Source of the DNA: Flammeovirgaceae bacterium | GTDB lineage: Bacteria > Bacteroidota > Bacteroidia > Cytophagales > Cyclobacteriaceae | Direction: 5' to 3' | NCBI GenBank assembly: GCA_016709845.1 | Contig: JADJMA010000020.1 | Location: 35,810-99,809 of the forward strand | Length of the DNA: 64,000 nucleotides | Shown here: positions 10,995 through 21,439 of the stretch, in pieces | Layout: each line of letters opens with the position of its first letter | Position numbering within the stretch: position 1 is the first letter of the stretch | Notes under the pieces: generated by a model | What the model saw: only the letters and a program-made list of their open reading frames with translations | What the model was told of the DNA's origin: nothing | Database searches by the model: none | Program-made: the position numbers and the translations under genes

Positions 10995-12543
10995 TTAGCT
11001 AACCGCGAACTCCAATTCGCTAAGTGATCGTTTAGCTAATGCTGCTTCCATTCGGTAAAGGTCCTTACGTCTATCTCTGAGATTGGTAACAGATCCTTTA
11101 TGATTTAAATCTTTTAGTAAATCCAGATCAACATCAACAATTAAAGTCATCTCTGTGTTAGGGGTTGCTTCTGCCTTTACGCCATTGGTTGGAAAAGCAA
11201 AATCACACGGGGTAAATACAGCCGACTGCGCATATTGAATGTCCATATTATTTACCTTGGGTAGGTTCCCAACACATCCGGCAATAGCCACGAAACATTC
11301 ATTTTCTATAGCTCGTGCTTGTGAACAATGACGAACACGCGAATAAGCATTTTGTGTATCTGTAAGGAAAGGAACAAATAGAATGTTCATTCCTTCATCG
11401 GCAAGCAAGCGCGACAGTTCTGGAAATTCTACATCATAGCAAATCAAAACGCCAACTTTTCCGCAATCTGTATCAAAGGTCTTCAGCAAATCGCCACCAA
11501 CCATACCCCATGATTCGCGTTCGCCTGGTGTAATGTGAATTTTTTGATACTCCTCTACTTTTCCATTTCTATGGCAGAGGTAGCCTATGTTATGTAGTTT
11601 ACCATCTATTAATTCGGGAAAACTTCCTGTAATTATATTTGCATTATAAGATACCGCAAGCTCAGCAAATCTCTTTTTCAAAAGCTTTGTATATTTTGCC
11701 AATCCCCGAATTGCATCGGCTTCTGATAAGTGATTATACTCAGCCATTAAGGGTGCGTGAAAGAACTCCGGAAATAATATAAAATCCGCTTCGTAGGCTG
11801 AAGCCGCGTCTACAAAAAATTCTATTTGTTCACAGAGCGCATCAAAATCCTTGAAATGACGCATTTGCCACTGCACCAAACTTAGCCGAACATTAGTTTT
11901 TATTTGATTTAATAATTTCTTGTTCGATTCGTAATAGATATTAATCCACTCGATCAAGGCTGCATAATCTCTCGACTCTGTCATCGCCTGGCATATAGCC
12001 TTTTAATATTTTCCTTACGTGGAATCCATTATTCAACTGAAAGCTCAACGTTGGGTCATACAATTCTTTGTTCTTAACTTTTTCAATATATTCTTTAGGC
12101 GATAACTTCTCAGCGTGTTCACCATACCGAGGTAATCGTGCGCCCGCTATAATAGCGCGCAAATTAAATTTTTCGCAAAGTTCCTTTCGGGCATCATACA
12201 TCCTTCTGCCAAGTCGCAGTCCTCTATGTTCAGGATGGATAAAAACCTCAATGCCGTATAAGACATCCCCATCGGGTGTGTGGCTGTCGAAAGTATAATT
12301 GCTGGTGGCATCTTTATAGGTATGATTATCCCCCAGTTTACTGTAGTCCACAATAAGGGATAACGCAGCACCAACCAGTTTATCATCAACCTTGATACAA
12401 AGTTGCCCCTCCGGAAACAGTTTTAACAGCTTCTCAATCTGGTGATCGCGCCAGTAGGCACCCCACTGGGTATATGCCTCAAGCATGCTCTCTTTCAGAT
12501 CAAGGTAATCTGACATGGTTAAATGGGTTACTTCGACTTTCAT
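10995..12543 (-). CDS. Bifunctional GNAT acetyltransferase / carbon-nitrogen hydrolase (frameshifted)
   Basis: About 516 residues once a frameshift near 11975 is repaired. The N-terminal 200 residues are a GNAT domain (IEVFIHPEHRGLRLGRRMYD, with the acetyl-CoA loop HRGLRLG). The C-terminal 320 residues are a nitrilase-superfamily hydrolase with the Glu-Lys-Cys triad visible: E in LFPEFFHAPL, K in EEYQKIHITPGE and C in VGVLICYDVEFPEL. The junction reads GYMPGDD in one frame and ESRDYAALIEW in the next. This two-domain architecture is well known in Bacteroidota and Proteobacteria and acts on an unidentified amide. Spacing to neighbours suggests a single-gene transcript. Confidence 0.9.
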
Positions 12544-12599
12544 ATATTGATTTTTAAATTGTATTCGATTTATTTATAGTTTGATAGTGGTTTTTAATG

Positions 12600-13523
12600 T
12601 TACGCGTAGGCTTCCTGGTCAGTTGAGTAGCCTTGCAACAATCCTTGTAAAGTATTCGCTGTGTGTTTTGTTTGTTCGGGGCGAATGCTTAGTACGGGAA
12701 ACGCTGCATGATTCACAATATCCTGTGTATAAGGTCCAAGGAAAAAATCCCGAATGGACGAATCGAGGGTTGCCGTAATTACAATTAAGTCAGGTTTTTT
12801 ATCGTTTGCAATTGCCAATACCTGGCGAGCCACATTCTCACAAAAATGAACTTCGCTCTCACAGGTTACATCATCTTCCATAATTTTATTTTTGACTGTA
12901 TCCACTAAGGCCTTCATCTCTATTAAACCCGTTGAATCATTTTGTTTGACGATACCGGCAATTTGAAGCAAAGATCCGTTTCCTCTTATGATGGGTCGAA
13001 CTACGTCATACTTATCAAGAGCGTTAGAAACCATTCGTATAGGGAAAAGTATCTTTTTGAAATCCAGCCAACGGTTGGATCCTGGAATAGTCATAACCGG
13101 ACATGAAGAGTTTTTTACTACGCGATAAGCATTTGACCCCAGAAAAAATTCACGAAGCCCGGAAGCACCATGCGTGCCTAAAACAATCAAGTCTATTTCT
13201 TTATGTAAAGCCCAACGACAAATTTCGTCTGCTGGATTGCCGGATTGAACAATGTGATTCACGACCAGATCATGATCCAATCTGATTTTCTTAGCCAGCT
13301 TACTCAAACTTTTATTGGCCTGTTTAATCATATCTGGCAAAATAGCGCCTGCGGCTCCACCCGCTTCAGGTGGATATAACACGAACGTGTTTTCAACCAC
13401 ATGGATTAATGTTAATGTGGCCAATTGGCGCTTGCATGTGGCAATAGCCGTCTCTAATGCATTGGTGGCAACGTTCGAAAAATCTATCGGCACCAATATT
13501 GAATTAATTTTATAGGTATTCAT
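12600..13523 (-). CDS. Tandem universal stress protein (UspA family)
   Basis: Intact 307-residue protein with two UspA domains (about 1-150 and 155-290). Domain 1 begins INSILVPIDFSNVATNALE and has the ATP-binding motif GTHGASGLREFFLGSNAYRV, which fits G-x2-G-x9-G-S/T. Domain 2 has ITATLDSSIRDFFLGPYTQD in the equivalent position, lacking the glycine pair, so it probably does not bind ATP. Cytoplasmic stress-survival role by family. It is transcribed divergently from the AraC regulator at 13646, with a palindrome and a TAAATTTG box between them. Confidence 0.92.
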   Translation of the reverse strand: MNTYKINSILVPIDFSNVATNALETAIATCKRQLATLTLIHVVENTFVLYPPEAGGAAGAILPDMIKQANKSLSKLAKKIRLDHDLVVNHIVQSGNPADEICRWALHKEIDLIVLGTHGASGLREFFLGSNAYRVVKNSSCPVMTIPGSNRWLDFKKILFPIRMVSNALDKYDVVRPIIRGNGSLLQIAGIVKQNDSTGLIEMKALVDTVKNKIMEDDVTCESEVHFCENVARQVLAIANDKKPDLIVITATLDSSIRDFFLGPYTQDIVNHAAFPVLSIRPEQTKHTANTLQGLLQGYSTDQEAYA

Positions 13524-13580
13524 ATAATATCAGTTATGTACTTATTTATGGTATATTTATGTATACTCATTGAATGTATT

Positions 13581-13588
13581 CAAATTTA
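13581..13588 (-). promoter_or_regulatory. Candidate Bacteroidota -7 promoter box for the UspA gene
   Basis: The minus strand reads TAAATTTG, an exact match to the Bacteroidota -7 consensus TAnnTTTG, about 60 bases upstream of the UspA start. I see no convincing -33 element at the expected distance, so the call rests on the -7 box and position. Confidence 0.4.
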
Positions 13589-13599
13589 CGCCAAATTAG

Positions 13600-13613
13600 G
13601 CCATTATAATGGC
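13600..13613. promoter_or_regulatory. Perfect 14-bp palindrome between divergent UspA and AraC genes
   Basis: GCCATTATAATGGC is a perfect dyad of two 7-base arms. It lies 12 bases upstream of the UspA -7 candidate and 33 bases before the AraC-type start. The position suits an operator or a shared promoter element, but no binding protein can be named from sequence alone. Confidence 0.4.
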
Positions 13614-13645
13614 ATCATTCCTTGATACTATGGCACTATTTACTT

Positions 13646-14515
13646 ATGAACAGTAAAGATCAAATTATTACCTACTCGATTGAATCTCTCAAATCGACTC
13701 ATACGGAAGCCAAAGACTTTGATCTTTTTCGATTTGAATACTTCGCCAAAGGACATAGATCACTTGCGCGAACCCCATCGACACCATTTCTACACTTTTA
13801 TTTTAATAACCGAAGGAAGCGGTAGTCATGAGATTGATTTTGAGAATTATGACCTTAAACCCAACCGACTATTTTTAATCGCACCCGGCCAGGTGCATGC
13901 ATGGAATAAGCTGAATAGCGTTAAAGGATTTGTTGCTCTTTTTAATGATAGCTTCGTGGCTCTTGCAAAAGGGCGGAAGCTCATATCCGCCTGGCCTTTG
14001 TTTCGTCCTCACCTACCCAACTATAAAGATTTAACCATTCACGAACAGAATCTTTGGATAGAGGAACTGAAATCCATGGAGCAGGAGGTTACCAGTCCGG
14101 ATTCATTTAGTCAGGATTCCATATTTTATTCGATAGGAAAACTACTGGTTCGAACATCTCGTCTATACCTTAATCAAACACCAAAAAATGAAAGTCACGA
14201 CTTTCTCTTTACATTTCAGGAACAAATTGAAAAGCATTTTTTAGAACTTAGGGCACCCAAAGAATATGCAGCATTGCTAAACATAACACCTAATCATCTG
14301 AATTCGCTCAGTAAAAAGAAATCAGGCAAAACAGCTGGAGAACTTATTCGACAACGCGTTCTATTGGAAGCTAAGCGACTACTGGCCCATACCGAGCTTT
14401 CGGTTGCGGAGATTGCCTACAAATTAAACTTTGAAGACAATAGTTATTTTGGACGATACTTTAAAAATACACCGGTCAAACACCAGAAACATTCAGAAGC
14501 ACTCAGATAAATTAA
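13646..14515 (+). CDS. AraC-family transcriptional regulator (frameshifted)
   Basis: About 290 residues, beginning MNSKDQIITYSIESL at 13646. A frameshift near 13750 shifts to HLREPHRHHFYTFILITEGS, the cupin-like sensor domain (HRHHFYTFILITEG, LIAPGQVHAW). The C-terminal 100 residues carry two helix-turn-helix motifs (AALLNITPNHLNSLSKKKSG, LSVAEIAYKLNFEDNSYFGR). A second loss of one A at about 14470 hides the true end YFKKYTGQTPETFR and the stop at 14515. It probably activates a nearby or unlinked operon in response to a small ligand. It is divergent from UspA, with a palindrome between them. Confidence 0.88.
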
Positions 14516-14535
14516 ATTATATCTCTTAATCTCGC

Positions 14536-15193
14536 ATGCATACTAATCATTTACATACCTTCTCTATTCTTTATGAAGATGATAGTATTTTGGTTGCAAA
14601 CAAGCCAGCGGGTTTAATGGTTGAGCCCGATCGAAACGGACATCCTAATTTATTGCAACAGGTTAAACGGTATTTAAAAATGATTCCTCAAAAGAGGAAG
14701 TTTATGCACAACATATTCATCGTCTTGACCGCCCGGTAAGCGGGGTTGTTCTATTTGCCAAGCAGCGTACCGTTTTAAAAAAGCTAAGTGAGCAATTTGC
14801 TGAAAGGAAAGTTAAAAAATTTTATCAGGCACTTACTGCCCAAGCACCTGCATTAAAGACAGGAACACTCGAACATTGGCATCGCAAAGAAAAAAAGAAA
14901 GCCATGTTGTTTAAAACGCAAGAAGCTTATTCCGAAAAAGCACAACTTGACTATGAAGTCTCAAGCAATGAAGACTTATTCTTATGGAATATTCAGCTTC
15001 ATACAGGAAAGTATCATCAGATCCGGGCTCAGTTGGCTTCAGTCAATTGCCCAATTCTTGGCGACAGCCTTTATGGATCTCAAGAACAGTATCACGAAAA
15101 TGCAATTGCTTTAGATGCTTCCAAATTGATTTTTAATCATCCCATATCAAATGTGGAGCTTCAAATTGTCTCAAATAATTATTTAAACTTTAA
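14536..15193 (+). CDS. RluA-family 23S rRNA/tRNA pseudouridine synthase (frameshifted)
   Basis: About 219 residues. It begins MHTNHLHTFSILYEDDSILVANKPAGL-type (the last part split here: VANKPAGLMVEP). One A is missing near 14680; the next frame has the catalytic motif HRLDRPVSGVVLFAK with the nucleophilic Asp, then GKYHQIRAQLA and LGDSLYGS. There is no S4 domain. The frame runs without a stop into the following lipoprotein gene. Adding one A in the AAA run at 15185 gives a natural stop at 15193, so I end the gene there. It isomerises uridine in rRNA or tRNA; the exact target is not predictable. Confidence 0.85.
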
Positions 15194-15203
15194 TCTTAAT
15201 GGA

Positions 15204-15703
15204 ATGAATCGGATTCTGCTTATGGGTATAGTTGCTACCCTATTTACCTACTGCACGCCAATTAGCTCGCACCAAACTCAAACGATGAGGCGCAAATTCG
15301 AGCCATACGTCAGGAGTCCAATCAAGCCATAGCCAACCATGACTCCGTGGCTGTAGCCGAATTCTTGACGGAAGATTTTCATATCGTTTCTTCACGAAAT
15401 TCAGAATTATCAGGCCGTGAATCGATGCGACAAAGTTTTGCTCAGGAGTTTAAGTTAAAGGGAGATGTAGTATATGTAAGAACGCCAATTACCATTCAGG
15501 TTTACGAAGATTGGGATATGGCTTCTGAAAGCGGCACGTGGATTGGCCAGTGGCAAGAGTCAGACGGCCTTGTAAAACTTACTGGAAGCTACTATGCGAA
15601 ATGGCATAAGCTAAATGGTGCCTGGAAAATTCGAGCCGAAATATTTACACCGCTTGCTTGTGAAGGAAGTAAGTTCTGCGATCAAAAGCCTGTATTAGAA
15701 TAA
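15204..15703 (+). CDS. NTF2-like (DUF4440/SnoaL) secreted lipoprotein (frameshifted)
   Basis: About 166 residues. The ATG at 15204 begins a lipoprotein signal MNRILLMGIVATLFTYC with the lipid-attachable Cys. One A is missing at about 15280; the next frame continues NDEAQIRAIRQESNQAIANH and then AVAEFLTEDFHIVSSRNSEL, GSYYAKWHKLNGAWKIRAEI. This is the cone-shaped NTF2 fold of DUF4440. Its stop lies immediately before the end of the convergent histidine kinase. Ligand or enzymatic role unknown. Confidence 0.78.
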
Positions 15704-17356
15704 TCAGTTAAGTTCAGGAATCTCTAACTTTACGATAGTTCCGCGCCCTTCCTCGGATTCAATTTTGATCTGTCCTTTAAGTTTATCCATTGTTTCTTTT
15801 ACGATGTATAATCCTAATCCAGAACCAGCTCCATCATCGGTTGCCCGGTAAAACATTTGATATATCTTGGAGATGTGTTCCTTGGGAATCCCCCGACCGT
15901 TGTCTGTTATTTCAACAATCGCTTTGTGATCAGCTATATTAACGCTTACATTAATAACCGGGTCATGGCCATTCCGGTAACGAATGGAATTTGATATAAT
16001 GTTATTCAGAATCACTTTAAGGCGCCACCGATCAGAGTAGAATGATCCATCCTGTTTCACATTAACAACTTTTTCAACTACTGTTCCCGTTGCTGTTGCA
16101 AATTTTAATTGATTAAATGTTTCGTCAATGAGTGGTTCAAAGAGTATTTCGTCTTTCTTTACTTCCAGTCTGGAATTCCTTGATTGATCCAAAATCTCCC
16201 GAATAAAACTATCTTGCTGAAGTGCGCTATTTGTGATCTTATCCAGATAGACATCTTTCATAGCTGGGTCTTTATCCTTCCTGGCCAAATTGAGTAGACC
16301 CAACACGGATGCGATAGGAGCTCGTAAATCATGCGATACGCTATAAACAAAATTGTCTAATTCAGTATTGCGCTTCCTGAGTTCTCGTGTACGTTCCTCA
16401 ACCATGGTTTCCAGGTTAAGATTAAACTGTTTCAATTTATTTTGAGCCTCCGATCGCTCGGCCACCGTAGCCGATAGCACTATTGTAGAGACGCTTATAA
16501 CACCTATAAATATTTGTAAAAGCAAGATGGAATTATTTGTGTTTATCTGAATAAAGGGGCCTTGATTTTTTGTTGTGTAGTATATTGCAAATAAAGAGGC
16601 GAATAATGCAACCGAAATACCAGCCAACAAATCAAACCTGAAAGCCAACCATAGGAGAAATGGAATTAACAAGAAGGGTAAGGAGTTAATCAACGTTCCG
16701 TTAAAATACCCAAGTTGTATCAACGAATAGATACCAACCATGCACACAACAAATATTGACCCCTCTAAAAGGTTCTCGGAATGAAATCCTAATTCCCGTT
16801 TCTTAACAGCCGCCAGAATAAATGGTGTAAATAATAGAATACCGACTACATGACTAACCCATATGCGAAAGCCATCTATGGCAAGTAAATAAGAACCACT
16901 GGGGATACTAAAAAATAATCCATACATGCATATTCCGGCACCAGCCAAACTCATTAGAAGCACAACAAACAGAAACCTGAAAGTATCTTTCGTGCTATTA
17001 AATGGGTAATCATCCTTTATCCAAATTTTTACTAAATAATTACCAATAAGTATCTCCAGTGTTTGACCAAGTGTGATCAAGCTTGTTATGAGGACCAGCG
17101 TGTATGGGGTTAAAGTCTCATTGTTCCACGCTCCCATTAAATTAGAAATCAAGGCACCAATCGCGATACCAGGCCATGAAGATCGACCCAACAGAATAAT
17201 AAGCGCAAAGGCAACACCCGATGGAGGCCAAACAGGTAATGAGGATGAATCCGAAAATGCCAGAAAATATCCAAGCTGTGCTGAAAAGAAATACAACACC
17301 GCGCCAAGAACTATCTTGAAGTCGGGAGTATATTTAAGCAATAGTTTATTATTCAC
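15704..17356 (-). CDS. MASE1-domain sensor histidine kinase
   Basis: Intact 550-residue membrane kinase. The first 310 residues form a MASE1 integral-membrane sensor of about eight helices (SSLPVWPPSGVAFALIILLG is the family signature). A short coiled-coil linker (LKQFNLNLETMVEERTRELR) follows, then HisKA with phospho-acceptor His near residue 343 (NFVYSVSHDLRAPIASVLGL). The HATPase domain has N box LNNIISNSIRYR, G1 DNGRGIP and G2 GSGLGLYIVKE. No response regulator is adjacent, so it is an orphan kinase. Signal unknown. Confidence 0.93.
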   Translation of the reverse strand: MNNKLLLKYTPDFKIVLGAVLYFFSAQLGYFLAFSDSSSLPVWPPSGVAFALIILLGRSSWPGIAIGALISNLMGAWNNETLTPYTLVLITSLITLGQTLEILIGNYLVKIWIKDDYPFNSTKDTFRFLFVVLLMSLAGAGICMYGLFFSIPSGSYLLAIDGFRIWVSHVVGILLFTPFILAAVKKRELGFHSENLLEGSIFVVCMVGIYSLIQLGYFNGTLINSLPFLLIPFLLWLAFRFDLLAGISVALFASLFAIYYTTKNQGPFIQINTNNSILLLQIFIGVISVSTIVLSATVAERSEAQNKLKQFNLNLETMVEERTRELRKRNTELDNFVYSVSHDLRAPIASVLGLLNLARKDKDPAMKDVYLDKITNSALQQDSFIREILDQSRNSRLEVKKDEILFEPLIDETFNQLKFATATGTVVEKVVNVKQDGSFYSDRWRLKVILNNIISNSIRYRNGHDPVINVSVNIADHKAIVEITDNGRGIPKEHISKIYQMFYRATDDGAGSGLGLYIVKETMDKLKGQIKIESEEGRGTIVKLEIPELN

Positions 17357-17493
17357 AATTAATTATCTCATAATCAACACAATATTGTAAATAATATGAT
17401 TAAATCACAATTATTACTTTAAGTCGACACGAATCGATTATGAGTGTGCAATTTTAGGGTACCAATGGTTTTATTCGGTATTGGAATCGATAG

Positions 17494-18818
17494 CTAATTG
17501 GCTATTTCTATTCTGACTTTGGTCTTCTTAATTCTTTCATCACGGGTCTTTGCCAATACTTGATTAACCATTGACCTACTTACCGAAACATAGGAGGAGT
17601 AATCGAGGGTAGTTATTAGACCAATTTCATTTTGCTTTAGACCAACCTTTTTCATTAATAAGCCAGCAATATCGCCTTTACTAATTTTGTCTTTTTTACC
17701 TGCACTAATGTATAGGCAAACAAAGGCAGGGGGCGGTGGTAATTTTAATCTTTCAGGTAACGAAAGCTCCATAGGTTTGTCCGTAATGTATATAGGCAGC
17801 GTTTCATCATCAGCCAAAACTAAATAGGCTTCGCCAAAGGCATGCATTCTCGCGGTTCGACCATTTCTATGGGTAAATGATTCTTCCGAAACCGGAAGTT
17901 GATAATGAACTACATGTCGGATTTCTGGAATATAGAGCCCCGTGCAGCTAAATCGGTAGCAATTAAAACATTATGCGCTCCACCCCTGAATTTTATCAGA
18001 CTCTTTTCGCGATCAATCTGTTCCATAGCTCCATGAAGAATGCCATGTTCAAATTTATGACTGCTGAACAATTTACTGATCCGATCCACCGCTTCCCTAT
18101 GATTACAAAACACCAGACAAACTTCCTGATTAAAACCAGCAACTAAACGTAATAACGTCTCTACCTTTTCAGCAGGGCTGGTTTGCACCAATTTTAATTG
18201 CAGGTTTGCATTTCTTTCTTCGGTCAAAAAGTTAATAATCTCGTGCTTCTTGAAGGGAAGGAAATCAGGCAATGTTTCTAATTGGGTAGCCGAAGTAAGA
18301 ATATGCTGCTGCTTACCTTTTAAGGTTTTAAAGAGCAATTTGATTTGATCGTGAAAGCCCATTTGTAAAGATTTATCAAATTCATCGAGCACAACCAGTT
18401 GAACCTGAGATGGATCAAATGACTCTCGGGAAATGTGATCGGCTAACCTGCCCGGAGTTGCTATTAGTAATGCCGGGGCCCCACTCAAACTATCCTGTTC
18501 GGTTTTAAACGAGTGGCCGCCATAACAACAACTTACCTTGAAAGTGGTCTTCATGGTTTTAAAGACCTGCTCAATTTGTAAGGCTAACTCCCGCGAAGGG
18601 GTAACAATAATGGCCTGCACTGCATTTACTTCCGCGTTAAATCGGGACACACAGGCTAACAGAAACGGCAGCGTTTTGCCAGAGCCTGTGGGTGATAAAA
18701 CCATTATATTATTGGCGATGGAAATCTTTTGAAGAACGGCTATTTGCATAGCGTTTAATTCCTTAATGGAAAGATTCTTCAGGTATGATGCGTAACGTGC
18801 ATTAAAATCAACTTGCAT
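17494..18818 (-). CDS. DEAD-box ATP-dependent RNA helicase, DbpA-like tail (frameshifted)
   Basis: About 442 residues. Motifs in order: Q motif near LNAMQIAVLQ, Walker A SPTGSGKT, motif Ia PSRELALQ, DEFD in place of the usual DEAD, motif III TSAT, then HGAMEQIDREKSLIKFRGG and ATDLAARG. One G is missing at about 17940; the next frame continues LYIPEIRHVVHYQLP, with motif VI HRNGRTAR. The C-terminal 80 residues match the small RNA-binding domain of DbpA/CsdA-type helicases (SKGDIAGLLMKKVGL). It acts in rRNA maturation or RNA remodelling by family. The variant DEFD box is visible directly. Confidence 0.9.
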
Positions 18819-18903
18819 CGTTCAAAGGTACAGTAAAAGAGATGGATTAATGACTTGAGTTCAGCTTACATGCCAATTAATATCATTTAACTATTTTGCA
18901 GGC

Positions 18904-19518
18904 ATGAAAGTGGACCTGGAAAAGATTAAGCAAAAACGTGTTCGGGAGTTTATTAACAATAATGGGTTAAATCAGGTGATTGGATTTTCCAAACTACAAC
19001 CGGTTTGCTATAAGCCCGAGGATGCTGCCAGTTACCGAAAGCACTTTCAATCATTCCTGATCAAAAAGAATATTGAATCGGTTTGGAATACCTATACAAC
19101 TATTCATCCGAAAGAAGCCTGGAACGGTGAAATGGTAAGCTTCGGATTACAATACTCCCTAAAAAACAATACCATAAATTATCTTGACGAGCCCTGTGCG
19201 GGAATGGAAAATGGTCAAATTATCATTCTAAATTTAAGTATTCTCTGGGGTGTGTTAACGATTGCTGTTGCTCATGAAATTGCAGAGGTGAATAAGAGTG
19301 AGTGGCTAATCAAGCTGTGTTACATGAAGGGCGGAGCTTCAGAAGGCTCGCAATGGATTACCCTAAAAGAAACTTCAGAAGGATTTACGGAAGTATCGCA
19401 TCTAACGCTTTACAAAAGTGATTCCAAATTCAGGGACACAGTGCTATACCCCAAATTACATACTAAGGCTATCTCGGAGTTTCATAGAAACGTGAAAAGA
19501 GTGGCAGAACTTTCCTAG
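18904..19518 (+). CDS. Hypothetical protein, possible SRPBCC-fold
   Basis: Intact 204-residue soluble protein without signal peptide or membrane anchor. I do not recognise the family with certainty. The middle (residues 50-130: SVWNTYTTIHPKEAWNGEMV, FGLQYSLK) and the long C-terminal amphipathic helix (YPKLHTKAISEFHRNVKRVA) resemble START/SRPBCC lipid- or ligand-binding proteins. It overlaps the convergent cupin gene by four bases. Confidence 0.6.
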   Translation: MKVDLEKIKQKRVREFINNNGLNQVIGFSKLQPVCYKPEDAASYRKHFQSFLIKKNIESVWNTYTTIHPKEAWNGEMVSFGLQYSLKNNTINYLDEPCAGMENGQIIILNLSILWGVLTIAVAHEIAEVNKSEWLIKLCYMKGGASEGSQWITLKETSEGFTEVSHLTLYKSDSKFRDTVLYPKLHTKAISEFHRNVKRVAELS

Positions 19519-20387
19519 GCAAATTCTTTCATGGCTCGCTCAGCTCGTTTGTTCGCGAGTTTCTTTTTATAAGCAAACCATTTATCCTCACTGATCTTGC
19601 GCATTATATTATCAGTTGTGCGTTGCACCGTCATATTCCAAAGTCCACTAAACTTCGTAGGTAAACTGTTGGCCATGGTTCTTACCGATAACCCAAAACC
19701 GCCTTCCAGATATTCGATGTGATGCCAATATCCACTAGGCATAAATAACGTATCGCCATGCTCAAGGATCGTTGAAAATCCCTTTACATAGTTAAGGCCT
19801 GGATAAGTTTCATAGTCGGGATCATCCACATCTACGGTAGAGTGCACATTAAAAGGTAATCGATACAATAACGTGGATTGATCGGGAGCAAAAAGCACTA
19901 CTCGTTTTCTACCATGAAATTGAGTTAGAAAAACATTACTCATGTCAATGTCCTGATGCATCCGTACTACAGATTTGGCCGGACCAAAAAACATGAACGG
20001 AAGTTTTATATAACCCTTCACAATATTTGGATAGCCAAAATCCTTAAGCAATTCAGGCCTATGTTTAAAAACCGGAAAGAGAAATAGACGCAAATCGGTT
20101 GGTTTGTTCTGAATCAAATTCAAATACTCATCAAAGCGCATAGTTGCGTTTGGTATCTGTAAGGTTTTTGACAGATCCTCTTTGCGATTTCCAAACAGAC
20201 CCACTTCAATATTGCCCATGGTCTGCTTAAAAAAATCCAAGGTCCACTTCGTGTAAGCGGGATATTGTTTCCATAAACCCCTTAAAACAACGGGCTTTTG
20301 CGGATTATAATACTGATTGTAAAACTCTTCTTTAGTAATAGCAGTGCCATCAACTACAGGTACGGGTGTGTGTGTATCAAGTGCCAT
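19515..20387 (-). CDS. Cupin-like (JmjC-related, cupin_8) Fe(II)/2-oxoglutarate oxygenase-type protein
   Basis: Intact 290-residue protein. The N-terminus YNPQKPVVLRGLWKQYPA is typical of cupin_8. The metal-binding triad appears as MHQDIDMSN (H and D) and SGYWHHIEYLEGG (distal H). LFAPDQSTLLYRLP and HGDTLFMPSGYWH are also family-typical. Members hydroxylate proteins or small molecules; the target here is unknown. A -7 box lies 23 bases before its ATG. Confidence 0.9.
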   Translation of the reverse strand: MALDTHTPVPVVDGTAITKEEFYNQYYNPQKPVVLRGLWKQYPAYTKWTLDFFKQTMGNIEVGLFGNRKEDLSKTLQIPNATMRFDEYLNLIQNKPTDLRLFLFPVFKHRPELLKDFGYPNIVKGYIKLPFMFFGPAKSVVRMHQDIDMSNVFLTQFHGRKRVVLFAPDQSTLLYRLPFNVHSTVDVDDPDYETYPGLNYVKGFSTILEHGDTLFMPSGYWHHIEYLEGGFGLSVRTMANSLPTKFSGLWNMTVQRTTDNIMRKISEDKWFAYKKKLANKRAERAMKEFA

Positions 20388-20409
20388 GTCTACTTTCGCT
20401 TTGAAGCCG

Positions 20410-20417
20410 CAAAAATA
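20410..20417 (-). promoter_or_regulatory. Candidate -7 promoter box for the cupin_8 gene
   Basis: The minus strand reads TATTTTTG, matching TAnnTTTG, 23 bases before the ATG at 20387. The upstream region is T-rich but has no clear -33 TTTG at 17-19 bases. Confidence 0.4.
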
Positions 20418-20592
20418 GCTCTTTTTTGATTGAAAACGAACTTTTCGCTAAGTTAACCTACGTGCTTTTAATGTAAAACGGTTACAACTGCGTTAAGTGT
20501 TGAGTTAAACTCAATCCAAGCCAAAACTGGTTTTGTGCCAGGTTGGCCCCTGAATTTGTTTGGCCACAGTGAAAGGGTGGGTTGCACCACCG

Positions 20593-21386
20593 CTATCTCA
20601 TAAAGAATTGAAACCGTGCCTGAACCAAAACATTTAATAAAGGCTGACCCGCAATAAATTTTGAGATATTAAGTGAAGCTGCCGTTTTATTGCCGATCAT
20701 TTTTCCAAAATCAGTTCGCAGAAATAGGTAATAGGTATTTTCTGAAAATGATTGTGTGTATTGCGCGTTTAAGGAAAACCAACCATCCCAATTTCTTACA
20801 GTTACTACAGCGGGTATCGAAAGACTTAGATTTTGAGTGGGCCCATCCTTTTCAGGATCACCCTGATCGGGGGCTCCATCCCCACCGCCAACGCTATTTG
20901 CATCACCCCCTGAAAACTGAAATTTCAATTCCGGATAAAATGAAACCGATGGTCCGGATTGATATGTCAAAATGATTCCTGGTTTATACATCCACGCTCC
21001 TGCCCCTTTGCCCGACTCATATTCGCCCGTTGGAGCCGTAACTTCAAAATAAGTAGAAAGCCGTTGCAATCCTCCCAAAGATTTTTTTGAATGGGTACAT
21101 ACATATACCGCATCTTTAGGTCGCCAATGCCGGTGGTGTTTTCATAGCCGCCATAATCGCCAATAAAAATAGTATGTACGAAAGGGATCGACATCCCAAC
21201 AAGGTGCTTTCCGTTTGCCAACCCATAATCATATCCTAATCGAATCGCATAATACCGAGCATCGCCAACAAAAATATAGCTTTCAAAATCAGTGGTTATT
21301 TTGCTTATCATCGTTGCCGGATCAGAGGCATTTGTTACATCGATCGAGTGGTTTTGAGAATAGCCAGCCTGCCACAGGATAAGCAA
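20593..21386 (-). CDS. Outer-membrane beta-barrel protein (frameshifted)
   Basis: About 264 residues joined across one frameshift near 21070. The N-terminal piece has a signal-like start (MLILWQAGYSQ), then repeated beta strands (FVGDARYYAIRLGYDYGLAN, IGDLKMRYMYVPIQ). The second frame continues GGLQRLSTYFEVTAPTGEYE, a phrase shared with MetA-type outer-membrane 'transporters', and ends FQFFMR with aromatic residues. The loop GGDANSVGGGDGAPDQGDPE is a glycine/acid-rich extracellular loop. It is separate from, but similar in type to, the barrel at 9754-10515. Substrate unknown. Confidence 0.68.
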
Positions 21387-21439
21387 GAATAGAATAACAC
21401 ACCTATAGAATATTTTTCGTTCAAATATCCTGGATTTAT

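Noticed and set aside
14904..15332. RluA fused to the NTF2-like protein
   Set aside because: The second part starts with its own lipoprotein signal peptide; one missing A before 15193 removes the RluA stop.
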